Shown here: piece by piece, positions 1 to 8,154 of the stretch
Layout: each line of letters starts with the position of its first letter
Numbering within the stretch: position 1 is the first letter of the stretch
NCBI RefSeq assembly: GCF_007997075.1
Contig: NZ_VORS01000006.1
Span: 124,001 to 188,000, forward strand
Reading direction: 5' to 3'
Length of the DNA stretch: 64,000 nt
Source: Polaribacter sp. IC073
GTDB lineage: Bacteria; Bacteroidota; Bacteroidia; Flavobacteriales; Flavobacteriaceae
Notes under the pieces: generated by a model
What the model was told of the DNA's origin: nothing
Database searches by the model: none
Seen by the model: the letters and a program-made list of their open reading frames with translations, nothing else
Program-made: the position numbers and the translations under genes

Positions 1-894
1 AGCTTTAAAAAGCTTGTGAGATGGATGCGATGCTAAACCAGGATACACTGTTTTTAAGCCATCTGACTCAAATTTCTCTGCTAAAAAGGCTGCATTTAAA
101 CTGTGTTGTTTCATTCGAATATGCAACGTTCTCATGTTTTTTAAAATCGATGAAGCTCTTAAAGAATCCATTGTAGCGCCCAATAACATACTTGCGCCAC
201 TGTTTACATTTCTTAAATCGTTTATAAATTCTTGTGTTCCACAAACAACGCCTCCAACAGTATCTGAAGAACCATTTATAAATTTTGTTAAACTATGTAT
301 TACCACATCTGCACCTAATTTTGCTGGTGAAATTGATAGTGGAGAGAATGTATTGTCTACCACTAATTTTAAATTGTATTTTTTCGCTAAAGCGGATAAA
401 CCAACAATATCTGCCACTTCTAGTAGTGGATTACTCACAGTTTCGCAATACAAAACTTTGGTCTTTGCTGTAATGGATGCTTCTACAAGATCTAATTTTG
501 TAATATCTACAAACGTAGTTTCGATTCCTAATCTTGGTGTAAAGTTTTTTAAGAACGCATACGTACCGCCGTAAATAGTTCTGCTAGAAACAATGTGTTC
601 TCCGGCACCAACTAATTGCAATAAAACAGGTGTAATTGCCCCCATTCCTGATGCTGAAACATTTGCGGTTTCTGTACCTTCCATTGCTGCTAAAGCTTCG
701 CCTAAATATAAATTTGATGGTGTAGAATGACGAGAATATAAATAACAACCGTCTGCGTTTCCTTCAAAAGTATCGAACATGGTTTTTGCCGATATAAAGG
801 TATAGGTTGATGCATCTGATATTGACGGATTTACACCTCCGAATTCCCCAAAATATTGTAAATCTTGAATTTTATCTGCTGGATTGAATTTCAT
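1..894 (-). CDS. Cys/Met-metabolism PLP-dependent lyase (methionine gamma-lyase-like), partial
   Basis: The reading frame is open from an ATG at 894-892 to the left edge, giving the first 298 residues of a protein whose family is usually about 380-400 residues long. It belongs to the Cys/Met metabolism PLP enzyme family (methionine gamma-lyase, cystathionine gamma-synthase or gamma-lyase). The PLP-binding lysine lies in SLTKFINGSSD at about residue 204. Upstream family signatures are YLYSRHSTPS, the glycine-rich ASGMGAI, and VVDNTFSPL, whose Asp contacts the pyridine nitrogen. The enzyme is cytosolic and would cleave or exchange the gamma-substituent of methionine, cystathionine or homoserine derivatives. 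Motifs alone do not decide which. It is divergent from an Lrp/AsnC regulator 153 bp away, a common arrangement for a locally controlled amino-acid catabolic gene, so methionine gamma-lyase is the preferred guess. Confidence 0.85.
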   Translation of the reverse strand, partial: MKFNPADKIQDLQYFGEFGGVNPSISDASTYTFISAKTMFDTFEGNADGCYLYSRHSTPSNLYLGEALAAMEGTETANVSASGMGAITPVLLQLVGAGEHIVSSRTIYGGTYAFLKNFTPRLGIETTFVDITKLDLVEASITAKTKVLYCETVSNPLLEVADIVGLSALAKKYNLKLVVDNTFSPLSISPAKLGADVVIHSLTKFINGSSDTVGGVVCGTQEFINDLRNVNSGASMLLGATMDSLRASSILKNMRTLHIRMKQHSLNAAFLAEKFESDGLKTVYPGLASHPSHKLFKA

Positions 895-1047
895 AACTGT
901 AGTTTTTAACACAATACAAAAAGACAACTAAATAGAAATTAAATCAACACAACACATAAAGTATAGATTATTTTTCTAAATTTGATTCAATTATTAATTT
1001 AAAAAACTATAAAACGTTCTTTAAGTTTCATTTTTTAGAAAATTTAC

Positions 1048-1503
1048 ATGTTAGATAACACAGACAAGAAACTTATTAATTTATTGCAACAAGACAGCAA
1101 ACAAACAACAAAGCAACTGTCTCTTCAGTTAAATTTGTCTGTAACGGCTGTTTATGAGCGTATCAAAAAATTAGAGAATCAGAAAGTGATTGAAAAGTAT
1201 GTGGCAATCATTAATAAAAATAAAATTGAAAAGTCATTTTTAGTTTTCTGTCATATAAAATTGATTCAACATTCTAAAGAATATGTAACTACCTTTGAAC
1301 GTGAGGTTTTAAAATTAGAAGAAGTTTCTGAATGTTTTCATGTAAGTGGAGATTATGATTACATCTTAAAAATTTACGTAAAAGACATGGAAGCTTACCG
1401 AAATTTTATGGTGACAAAATTAACTGCTATAAAGTATATTGGCAGCACACATAGTACTTTTGCTATTGAACAAGTAAAAAATACAACCGCCATAAATTTA
1501 TAA
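1048..1503 (+). CDS. Lrp/AsnC family transcriptional regulator
   Basis: A 151-residue protein of typical Lrp/AsnC length. Residues 1-60 form the N-terminal winged helix-turn-helix (LDNTDKKLINLLQQDS start, then LSVTAVYERIKKLE recognition helix). Residues about 65-145 form the RAM/ACT-like effector domain, with the VSGDYDYILKIYVKDM core. These proteins bind DNA as dimers or octamers and sense amino acids. It is transcribed divergently from the PLP lyase gene, so the 895-1047 spacer probably holds its operators and both promoters. Regulation of that lyase by sulfur or hydrophobic amino acids is inference. The CPBP gene starts 3 bp after its stop codon and is probably co-transcribed. Confidence 0.92.
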   Translation: MLDNTDKKLINLLQQDSKQTTKQLSLQLNLSVTAVYERIKKLENQKVIEKYVAIINKNKIEKSFLVFCHIKLIQHSKEYVTTFEREVLKLEEVSECFHVSGDYDYILKIYVKDMEAYRNFMVTKLTAIKYIGSTHSTFAIEQVKNTTAINL

Positions 1504-1506
1504 ACT

Positions 1507-2133
1507 ATGCAAGCTACTCGTTATAAACTTATTGAACTTTTTATCATTTTCATCTTAATACCTATAAGTTTTGCCTTCGATTATGCACCCATTTTAAAAA
1601 TGATAATTGGCATTTCTGGTTTCATCTATATTACGTATGTGCTATTTAAAATTGAAAAAATTAAACTTCTAATTAAAAAAGATATCAATTGGAGAGTATT
1701 TTGGCAATCAACAATTATTAAATTACTAATTATTGCAGCTATAACCACCATTTTTGTTTGGTATACAGACAAAGAAAACCTCTTTACGGTAATGGTTAAC
1801 AAGCCAAAACTGTGGATTTTTATCTTACTTTTTTACTCGCTTTTTTCTGTGTATCCGCAAGAACTGCTGTATAGAACTTTCTTTTTTAAGCGGTATAAAG
1901 AGTTATTTAAAAGTGAAAGCTTGTTTATTTTTATAAATGCCCTTTTATTTTCTTTAGCGCATTTATTTTTTAAAAACACATTGGTTTTACTGCTTACATT
2001 TATTGGTGGAATTTTATTCGCCTTCACCTTCAAAAAAACAAAATCTACACTTTTAGTTTCTATTGAACACAGCATCTATGGCTGTTGGTTATTTACCGTA
2101 GGCATGGGAAGCATGTTAGGTTTCCCTTCTTAA
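1507..2133 (+). CDS. CPBP-family intramembrane protease-like protein
   Basis: A 208-residue, strongly hydrophobic protein with about six membrane segments, resembling the CPBP (CAAX protease/bacteriocin-processing) family. The three family motifs are recognisable: QELLYR at residues 118-123 in place of the usual EExxxR, FSLAH with His152, and IEHSIYG with His188. The first, normally catalytic, glutamate of motif 1 is therefore glutamine, while the second glutamate, the arginine and both histidines are kept. It may be a proteolytically altered or inactive relative, or this variant may be normal for a flavobacterial subfamily. It starts 3 bp after the Lrp gene and is followed by a clear terminator at 2150-2176. 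Its substrate is unknown. Confidence 0.75.
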   Translation: MQATRYKLIELFIIFILIPISFAFDYAPILKMIIGISGFIYITYVLFKIEKIKLLIKKDINWRVFWQSTIIKLLIIAAITTIFVWYTDKENLFTVMVNKPKLWIFILLFYSLFSVYPQELLYRTFFFKRYKELFKSESLFIFINALLFSLAHLFFKNTLVLLLTFIGGILFAFTFKKTKSTLLVSIEHSIYGCWLFTVGMGSMLGFPS

Positions 2134-2149
2134 ACAAATAAAAAAGAAA

Positions 2150-2176
2150 AACCCAAAACGTTCGTTTTGGGTTTTA
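2150..2176. terminator. Bidirectional intrinsic terminator
   Basis: An 8-bp stem CCCAAAAC/GTTTTGGG with a GTTC loop is followed by TTTT on the plus strand and by a T-rich tract on the minus strand. It sits between the convergent CPBP and YceI-like genes and probably ends both transcripts. Confidence 0.8.
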
Positions 2177-2198
2177 AATTTATATTATGTAAAATAAA

Positions 2199-2837
2199 TT
2201 AAGCCTTTGTATTCACTGTAAAAGACATTTCAATTAAATCATCTATAAATTTATCTTTTAAGTTGTCAAAGAATTTTTTAGAACCATATTTTACATTAAA
2301 ATCTGCTCTATCGATACTAAATTTTTCACTTTTAAGAGTAGTAACAGCTCCTGCTGTTGTTAACATTGCAGGTATTGTAATACTTTTTGTAACATCTTTT
2401 ATTGTTAAGTTTCCTGTTACTGCTAATTTACCTTCAGTTTCTTCTACACTTGTAATTACAAATTTAGAAGTTGTATATGCTGCAACATTAAAAAAGTCTG
2501 GTGAAGATAAATGCCCAACTAATTTACCGTTCTCTTCTTCGTCTGCAGGAATATCTAATACTTTTATAGTTGACATGTCTATTGCAAAAGAACCTCCTGT
2601 TAATTTCCCTTCCTTTAAGTTTAAAGAACCTTCTTTTAACATAATTGTTCCATTATGTGTTCCTGTTGGTTTTTCACCTTGCCAAGTAATTACAGAACTT
2701 GCAACAGCTACATTATTTAAATCTGCTACAGCTTCTACTTTTGCTGCTTCTTTAGCCTCAACTTTTTCTTTCTTTTCGCTTTTACATGCAGTTAAAACCG
2801 ATGCAACTAATGCTAGTGATAAAAATACTTTTTTCAT
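2199..2837 (-). CDS. YceI-family lipoprotein
   Basis: A 212-residue protein. The N-terminus is a type II signal peptide with lipobox LTAC, so Cys18 should be lipidated and the protein anchored in the envelope. A charged Lys/Glu linker (residues 19-40) is followed by a YceI-like lipocalin fold, with ITWQGEKPTGTHNGTIMLKEG near residue 50 and KSEKFSIDRADFNVKYGS near residue 170. YceI proteins bind isoprenoid-like lipids in the periplasm, and the physiological ligand in Bacteroidota is not settled. It is a single gene, separated from tcdA by 78 bp and ending at a shared terminator. Confidence 0.9.
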   Translation of the reverse strand: MKKVFLSLALVASVLTACKSEKKEKVEAKEAAKVEAVADLNNVAVASSVITWQGEKPTGTHNGTIMLKEGSLNLKEGKLTGGSFAIDMSTIKVLDIPADEEENGKLVGHLSSPDFFNVAAYTTSKFVITSVEETEGKLAVTGNLTIKDVTKSITIPAMLTTAGAVTTLKSEKFSIDRADFNVKYGSKKFFDNLKDKFIDDLIEMSFTVNTKA

Positions 2838-2915
2838 ATTTGTTTAATTTAATTAGTTTAGAATTATTTCTCAGAGCAAAGATACAATCCTTTTATTTCC
2901 CTTGGAAAGTATTTT

Positions 2916-3629
2916 TTACTTTTTTATAATAAAGTTAATAACATGAGCTGCTGCTTGCAAACCAAACGCTGCGGGCATGAAGCTTATTGTACCATAATAA
3001 GATTTCTTAAAATTTGTTCCGTCTGTTTTTCGTAAGCTTTCTGGTATCTGAACTTCTTCTGAATACACCGCTTTTACACCTTTGTTTACTTTGCGTTCTT
3101 TTAAACGCTTTCGCAAAACTCTTGCCATGTTGCAATTTTTAGTTTGTGAAATATCTTTTACCTCAATTTTAGTGGCATCTAACTTACCTCCTGCGCCCAT
3201 AGAAGAAATAATTTTGACTTTCTTTCTTCTTGCCGCAACTATTAAACTCACTTTTGGTGTAATTGTATCTATGCAATCTAACACATAATCAAATTCTTTA
3301 GAAACAATTTCATATGCCCTTTCTGGCGATAAAAACTCTTCTAAAACAGTAAGCTCAATATCTTTGTTTATATCTTTTAAACGCGCTGCCAAAACCTTTG
3401 CTTTCGATTTTCCGATGGTAGAATCTAACGCAGGTAATTGTCTGTTTTTATTTGTCACATCAAATACATCTCCATCTACAAGTGTCATTTTATTTACGCC
3501 TGCTCTTGCTATAAATTCTGCTGCATAAGAACCAACGCCCCCCAAACCAACTATTAAAATATTGGCTTTTTTTAATTTTTCTATTCCTTCTTTTTGTACT
3601 AATAATTCAGTTCTTTCTAACCAACTCAT
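2916..3629 (-). CDS. tcdA: tRNA threonylcarbamoyladenosine dehydratase (TcdA)
   Basis: A 237-residue E1-like (ThiF/MoeB/HesA superfamily) ATPase. The nucleotide-binding loop is VGLGGVGSYAAE near residue 27, followed by DGDVFDVTNKNRQLPA, the E1-type Asp and Asn/Arg adenylation signature. TcdA uses ATP to cyclise N6-threonylcarbamoyladenosine at tRNA position 37 to its hydantoin form. The C-terminal FMPAAFGLQAAAHVI segment is typical of TcdA. It lies 68 bp downstream of tatD on the same strand and may be the last gene of an rsgA-dtd-tatD-tcdA run. Confidence 0.9.
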   Translation of the reverse strand: MSWLERTELLVQKEGIEKLKKANILIVGLGGVGSYAAEFIARAGVNKMTLVDGDVFDVTNKNRQLPALDSTIGKSKAKVLAARLKDINKDIELTVLEEFLSPERAYEIVSKEFDYVLDCIDTITPKVSLIVAARRKKVKIISSMGAGGKLDATKIEVKDISQTKNCNMARVLRKRLKERKVNKGVKAVYSEEVQIPESLRKTDGTNFKKSYYGTISFMPAAFGLQAAAHVINFIIKK

Positions 3630-3697
3630 TTTATAAATATCTTTTTTAAATTTTATTTGACGATAAATGCAATCGAAATCTAATGAACTGTTTAAAA

Positions 3698-4363
3698 TTA
3701 AAAGAAACCTCTCGACTGTACTCGAGGAAACAAACTCACAAAATTTCGTTTTATTTTTTGCTGAAGATCTTTAACCGTTATCTTTTTTATTGCTGCTATT
3801 TTCTGATATACTTCTTTAACATCAACCTTATCATTATCTGTTTCTAATAATAACGATGAAATAGCGACTTTAGAAACCACTTCTTGTAATTTTTTATGAT
3901 GGATGATTGCCGCTCCAATTGATAATACAATTCCGTTTTTAAGCAAACTTTCAGCAACTTGTAAGTTCTTATTAAAACCGTGTAAAATCCAAATTTGATG
4001 TGGTTTTAATTCTTTTTTGAACTCTATAATTTCTTGAAATGCTTTAACACAATGAATAATTAATGGTTTTTTGTATTTTTCGGAAAGTTGAATCTGTTTT
4101 CTAAAAACTATTTTTTGAAGTTCGAAATCTGTTGCTGTGGCCTTATCTAAACCACATTCTCCTAAGGCGAAACAATTTTCATTTTGTAGTTTTTCTTCAA
4201 TAATTAAAAGTTCTTTTGCAATATTTTCTCTTTCAATAAACCAAGGATGGATTCCTATTGAGAATGGTTTTGTAAAATCTGTGGAATTTGGATACTTATT
4301 TTCAACCGAAAAAACATTTTCCGATAATGATTCTTTGTGGGTATGAACATCAAAAAAAAACAT
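3698..4363 (-). CDS. TatD-family metal-dependent hydrolase
   Basis: A 221-residue TIM-barrel hydrolase with the TatD metal signatures FFDVHTH (residues 4-9), SIGIHPWF, ALGECGLDK and the C-terminal LLETDND. TatD proteins are Mg2+-dependent 3'-5' nucleases or deaminase-superfamily hydrolases implicated in DNA repair and D-aminoacyl-tRNA turnover. At about 220 residues it is shorter than E. coli TatD (260), as is usual in Flavobacteriaceae. The last residues, PRVQSRGFF, are encoded by an inverted-repeat sequence (3704-3730) that resembles dispersed flavobacterial repeats. The natural end may therefore have been extended by a repeat. It starts 5 bp after the dtd stop, indicating co-transcription. 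Confidence 0.88.
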   Translation of the reverse strand: MFFFDVHTHKESLSENVFSVENKYPNSTDFTKPFSIGIHPWFIERENIAKELLIIEEKLQNENCFALGECGLDKATATDFELQKIVFRKQIQLSEKYKKPLIIHCVKAFQEIIEFKKELKPHQIWILHGFNKNLQVAESLLKNGIVLSIGAAIIHHKKLQEVVSKVAISSLLLETDNDKVDVKEVYQKIAAIKKITVKDLQQKIKRNFVSLFPRVQSRGFF

Positions 4364-4368
4364 AGAAG

Positions 4369-4821
4369 CTACTCTTTATTCTTTGAGTCTATAATAATGG
4401 TAACAGGTCCGTCATTTAAAAGTTCCACTTTCATATCTGCTCCAAATTCGCCCGTTTGTACTTTCTTGCCGATTGCTGTTTCCAACGTTTGCACAAAATT
4501 TTCATACAACGGAATTGCAATTGCTGGTTTTGCTGCTTTTATGTAACTTGGCCTGTTTCCTTTTTTGGTAGCTGCTTGTAACGTAAACTGACTCACAACA
4601 ATTACTTCACCATTTACATCTAAAAGTGAATTGTTCATCACATCATTTTCATCATTAAAAATGCGAAGATTGGCTATTTTTCGAACTAAGAAATCAATAT
4701 CTTCTTGAGCATCATCATCAATAATTCCTAACAAAATTAAGATTCCGTTTTTAATGTCTGCAACCCTATTATTGTTGATGGTTACACTTGCTTTAGAAAC
4801 TCTTTGAATTACAATTTTCAT
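4369..4821 (-). CDS. dtd: D-aminoacyl-tRNA deacylase
   Basis: A 150-residue protein, the canonical Dtd length. It begins MKIVIQRVSKASVTI. The active-site motif SQFTLQAATKKGNRP (Ser-Gln near residue 77) and the C-terminal LLNDGPVTIII (Gly-Pro motif) are both present. Dtd hydrolyses D-amino acids and glycine mischarged on tRNA, protecting translation. Its stop lies 5 bp from the tatD start and its start 3 bp from the rsgA stop, so the three form one tight transcription unit. Confidence 0.95.
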   Translation of the reverse strand: MKIVIQRVSKASVTINNNRVADIKNGILILLGIIDDDAQEDIDFLVRKIANLRIFNDENDVMNNSLLDVNGEVIVVSQFTLQAATKKGNRPSYIKAAKPAIAIPLYENFVQTLETAIGKKVQTGEFGADMKVELLNDGPVTIIIDSKNKE

Positions 4822-4824
4822 AAT

Positions 4825-5790
4825 TTATTCATTGTCTTCTTCATCCCAAACATCAGTTCTAAAGTGTTCTTTTTCTTCATCTCCGCTTAAAATTTGAAGA
4901 TAACTTTTATAACGAGACCAAGAAATTCTGTCTTCTTCTAAAGCTTCTTTTACAGCACAATGTGGTTCTTTCGTATGAATACAATTATTGAATTTGCAAT
5001 CTTGTTTCAAAGCAAAAAACTCTGGAAAATAATCTCCTAATTCGTACTTATCGATATCTACAACACCAAAACCTTTAATACCTGGTGTATCTATAATTCT
5101 AGCATCAAAACCTAAATCGAACATTTCTGCAAATGTTGTGGTATGTTTTCCTTGGTTGTGTTGGTCTGAAATTTCTTTCGTTTTTAAATCTAACGTTGGT
5201 TCTATTGCATTGACTAAAGTAGATTTACCAACACCAGAATGACCAACAAACATAGACGTTTTACCAGTCATTAATTTTTTAATTTCGTCTAGGTTAATGC
5301 TTTTTGTTGCAGAAACCTCAATACATCTGTAACCAATTGCTTCGTAGATGTCTTTTAAATACAGAATTTCTGCACGTTCTTCTAATTCATAAGAATCTAT
5401 CTTATTAAAAACCAAAATGGTTTCTATTCGATAGGCTCTTGCAGAAACTAAAAAACGATCTATAAACGTGGCAAATGTTGGCGGATTATTAATAGTAATT
5501 AGTAAAAATACCTGATCTATATTTGAAGCAATAATATGTGTTTGCTTAGAAAGGTTTACCGATTTACGTACAATAAAATTATCTCTGTCTAAAATGGTCT
5601 TGATAACGCCCGTTTCTTCATCGTTCTTTTTCTCTAAATCGAACACCACTTTATCACCAACCGCAATTGGGTTGGTACTTTTGATATCTTTTAATCTAAA
5701 TTTTCCTTTGATTCTACATTTGTAAAATTCTCCGTTATCAGATTTTACATGATACCAACTTCCTGTAGATTTATATACGGTTCCTTTCAT
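4825..5790 (-). CDS. rsgA: Ribosome small-subunit biogenesis GTPase RsgA
   Basis: A 321-residue circularly permuted GTPase. It has an N-terminal OB fold (MKGTVYKSTGSWYHVKSD), a G domain with motifs in permuted order (G4 NKID, then P-loop GHSGVGKSTL, then G3 DTPGIKGFG), and a C-terminal zinc knuckle with Cys, Cys, His and Cys ligands (CKFNNCIHTKEPHC). RsgA checks 30S maturation and is stimulated by the subunit. A frame extends to an upstream ATG at 5928, but those 46 residues overlap an intergenic repeat (5828-5939) and have no family counterpart. The ATG at 5790, which gives the normal OB-fold start, is preferred. Confidence 0.95.
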   Translation of the reverse strand: MKGTVYKSTGSWYHVKSDNGEFYKCRIKGKFRLKDIKSTNPIAVGDKVVFDLEKKNDEETGVIKTILDRDNFIVRKSVNLSKQTHIIASNIDQVFLLITINNPPTFATFIDRFLVSARAYRIETILVFNKIDSYELEERAEILYLKDIYEAIGYRCIEVSATKSINLDEIKKLMTGKTSMFVGHSGVGKSTLVNAIEPTLDLKTKEISDQHNQGKHTTTFAEMFDLGFDARIIDTPGIKGFGVVDIDKYELGDYFPEFFALKQDCKFNNCIHTKEPHCAVKEALEEDRISWSRYKSYLQILSGDEEKEHFRTDVWDEEDNE

Positions 5791-5827
5791 TGGTACAAAG
5801 ATGCAGAATTTTAAATAAAAATGATAA

Positions 5828-5939
5828 TGTGAGTTCGAGTGATTTTCAATTTTATGAGAAAATTGTATCAAGAACATTAAATATAACCAAAACTTCTCGG
5901 TATAAAATTTCTGAAAAAGAAATTTCACTCGAAGTGACA
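5828..5939. repeat. Imperfect inverted repeat of the flavobacterial GTCACTTCGAGTG type
   Basis: On the minus strand the element starts TGTCACTTCGAGTGAAA and ends with the imperfect complement GAAAATCACTCGAACTCAC, with CTCGG and TTGATAC motifs between. Similar non-coding elements are common between genes in Flavobacteriaceae. Its presence argues against the long alternative start of rsgA. Confidence 0.6.
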
Positions 5940-5953
5940 GAATTTATATAAGA

Positions 5954-5985
5954 AGACCTCACGGGTTTTAAAACCTATGAGGTCT
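5954..5985. terminator. 32-bp near-palindromic hairpin (AGACCTCA family)
   Basis: AGACCTCA and TGAGGTCT bracket a near-perfect inverted repeat with 14 of 16 positions paired. A related hairpin lies at 48972-49021 downstream of aspS. Here it sits between the aromatic operon and rsgA. It may act as a terminator or may be a dispersed repeat. Confidence 0.55.
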
Positions 5986-6033
5986 AAAATATGTGTTGGT
6001 AACTGTAACGAACTTCCTTTTTAGGTTGGCACT

Positions 6034-6152
6034 TTGCGTTAAGGATTGAGTAATTGTTTGCGCTCTTTTTTGTTTTTCTACAAAAAAAGCGAGTGCGAAA
6101 GCCTGACCACGCTTTTTTGCGTGGTAACGCCTAAGAAAAATACCTTCAAATT
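6034..6152 (+). repeat. Structured intergenic repeat, TGCGTTA...AACGCC family, copy A
   Basis: The element runs from TGCGTTAAGGATTG through an arm rich in inverted repeats (CTCTTTTTTGT...ACAAAAAAAGCGAG), then GCGAAAGCCTGACC and a small hairpin ACGC...GCGT, and ends at GGTAACGCC near 6131. A second hairpin rich in AAATACCTTCAA and TTGAAGGTATTT follows at 6140-6172 and may terminate the aromatic operon. The same framework recurs at 25307-25393 and, inverted, at 50889-51000. With the other repeats it fills the 407-bp gap between rsgA and the DAHP synthase gene, where no gene was seen. Confidence 0.65.
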
Positions 6153-6197
6153 TTAAAAACTTGAAGGTATTTTGAATAAAAATTTATGAATAAGAAC

Positions 6198-7280
6198 TTA
6201 TGCGTTTACAATCTTTTCTTGATGATTGATAGATTCTTGGTGAATTGCTTTAAACATTTTTAAAACAAATTCTTCACTTAAACCTTTACTTTCACCTTCT
6301 AAAATCATGTTTCCTAAGATCTCATTCCAACGTTTCGATTGTAAAACCGCAACGTTTTTCTCTTTCTTAAGTGCACCGATTTGATCTGAAACTTTCATTC
6401 TTTTTCCTAACAACTCTATTAATTGGTCATCTGCAACATTTATTTGAGCTCTTAAATTATCTAAAGAATCTCTGTAACCAGAATCGGTTTCAGTTTCTTT
6501 TCTAATTTTCAAGTCTTCCATAATCTGCTTTAATTTTGTTGGTGTAACTTGCTGTGCAGCATCAGACCATGCGTTATCAGGGTCGAAATGAGTTTCAATC
6601 ATTAAACCATCAAAATTTAAATCTAAAGCAGTTTGAGATACATCTAAAATCATTTCTCTATTACCTGTAATGTGCGAAGGATCACAAATTAATGGTAGGT
6701 CTGGAAATCTATTTTGAAACTCAATAGCTAATTGCCATTCTGGAATATTTCTGTATTTTGTTTTTTCGTAGGTAGAAAATCCTCTATGAATTGCTCCAAG
6801 ATTTTTAATTCCTGCTGTATATAATCTTTCAATACCCCCTAGCCATAAAGCTAAATCTGGATTTACTGGATTCTTAACCAATACAATTTTGTCTGTTCCT
6901 GCCAAAGCATCTGCAATTTCTTGCATGATAAAAGGAGAAACTGTAGAACGTGCACCAATCCACAATAAATCTACATCATTTTCGATTGCCAATTTAACGT
7001 GTGCTGCATTTGCAACTTCTGTACAGGTTTTCATGCCTGTTTCTTCTTTTACTTTCTTTAGCCATCTTAAACCAATTTCGCCAACACCTTCAAACATGCC
7101 TGGTCTTGTTCTTGGTTTCCAAATTCCTGCCCTAAAATAGTTTACATCAGAATCTTTTAGTTCGTGTGCAATTTTTAAAACCTGTTCTTCGGTTTCTGCA
7201 CTACAAGGCCCTGCTATTACTAGTGGATGATCTAAATTCATATCGTCCAACCATGTTCTTAATTCTTTTGTATTCTTCAT
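6198..7280 (-). CDS. Bifunctional 3-deoxy-7-phosphoheptulonate synthase / chorismate mutase
   Basis: A 360-residue fusion. Residues 1-265 are a type I-beta (KDO8P synthase-like) DAHP synthase, with VIAGPCSAETEEQ near residue 20, the FRAGIWKPRTRPG phosphate-binding segment, and CDPSHITGNR. Residues about 275-360 are an AroQ-class chorismate mutase helix bundle (LDNLRAQINVADDQLIELLGKRM). It catalyses the first step of the shikimate pathway and the branch step to prephenate. In related fusions the mutase domain acts as the allosteric sensor of prephenate or chorismate. It is the last gene of the pheA-aminotransferase-tyrA operon, 20 bp after tyrA, and so falls under the attenuator at 10138-10269. 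Confidence 0.93.
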   Translation of the reverse strand: MKNTKELRTWLDDMNLDHPLVIAGPCSAETEEQVLKIAHELKDSDVNYFRAGIWKPRTRPGMFEGVGEIGLRWLKKVKEETGMKTCTEVANAAHVKLAIENDVDLLWIGARSTVSPFIMQEIADALAGTDKIVLVKNPVNPDLALWLGGIERLYTAGIKNLGAIHRGFSTYEKTKYRNIPEWQLAIEFQNRFPDLPLICDPSHITGNREMILDVSQTALDLNFDGLMIETHFDPDNAWSDAAQQVTPTKLKQIMEDLKIRKETETDSGYRDSLDNLRAQINVADDQLIELLGKRMKVSDQIGALKKEKNVAVLQSKRWNEILGNMILEGESKGLSEEFVLKMFKAIHQESINHQEKIVNA

Positions 7281-7300
7281 TTTTCTACTTGTTTTGGCTA

Positions 7301-8152
7301 TTATTTTATACCGTTTAATATTTGTTTTATATAATTTGTGTTCTCCATTTCGTTAAAAATTTCAGAGAAATTATCTTGCTGCATCAACTCTTTAAAATGT
7401 TGTAAATTATTAATGTATTCTTCCAACGTTTCTATAACGTTTTCTTTGTTCTGTTTAAAAATTGGTGTCCACATTGCTGGCGAACTTTTTGCCAAACGAA
7501 CGGTAGATTCAAATCCAGAACCTGCCATATCAAAAATATCGCGTTCATTTCTTTCTTTATTGATAACAGTTTTACCCAACATAAATGCACTAATGTGCGA
7601 TAAATGCGAAACATACGCAATGTGTTTATCATGCGAAACAGTATCCATGTACCGAATACGCATTCCAATGTCTGTAAAAAGCTTTAAAGCTTTTTCTTGA
7701 AGCTTAAAAGTTGTCTTTTCTACTTCACAGATAATATTCGTTTTTCCTACGTATAACCCAGAAATAGCCGCTGTTGGTCCAGATCTTTCTGTTCCGGCTA
7801 TTGGATGACATGCTAAAAAATTTCTTCTTTTGGGATGATGTTCAACAGCTTTACAAATTGCTTCTTTTGTAGATCCGGTATCTACTACCAAACCATTATC
7901 TGAGATTTTGTCTAAAATAATTGGTAATAATTTTACCGTTGCATCCACAGGAATTGAAACAACTACCAAGTCTGCATTTTTAATATCGTCTAACGTTGCT
8001 TTTTCTTGAATTACACCTAATTCTTTTGCCTCGTTTAAATGATTTTCATTGGCATCAATTCCGTAAATAATAGCTTCTGGATGGTGTTTTTTAATGTCGA
8101 TAGCAAAACTGCCACCAATTAAACCAACACCAATCATGTATATATTTTTCAT
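7301..8152 (-). CDS. tyrA: Prephenate dehydrogenase
   Basis: A 283-residue NAD(P)-dependent dehydrogenase that oxidatively decarboxylates prephenate to 4-hydroxyphenylpyruvate, the tyrosine branch. The Rossmann loop is IGVGLIGGSFA at residues 6-16. The substrate signature LACHPIAGTERSGP and the helical C-terminal domain with SHDKHIAYVSHLSH are typical of TyrA. There is no fused chorismate mutase or ACT domain, so feedback must come from elsewhere, here plausibly transcriptional attenuation. It starts 2 bp after the aminotransferase stop. Confidence 0.93.
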   Translation of the reverse strand: MKNIYMIGVGLIGGSFAIDIKKHHPEAIIYGIDANENHLNEAKELGVIQEKATLDDIKNADLVVVSIPVDATVKLLPIILDKISDNGLVVDTGSTKEAICKAVEHHPKRRNFLACHPIAGTERSGPTAAISGLYVGKTNIICEVEKTTFKLQEKALKLFTDIGMRIRYMDTVSHDKHIAYVSHLSHISAFMLGKTVINKERNERDIFDMAGSGFESTVRLAKSSPAMWTPIFKQNKENVIETLEEYINNLQHFKELMQQDNFSEIFNEMENTNYIKQILNGIK

Positions 8153-8154
8153 AA

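Noticed and set aside
134..574. Plus-strand 146-codon frame
   Set aside because: It is antisense to the PLP lyase, whose motifs and codons are clearly real on the minus strand.
2263..2847. Plus-strand 194-codon frame
   Set aside because: It is a shadow of the YceI-like lipoprotein gene and has no family character.
5791..5928. Longer start of rsgA at 5928
   Set aside because: The extra 46 residues are encoded by a dispersed repeat and precede the normal OB-fold start.
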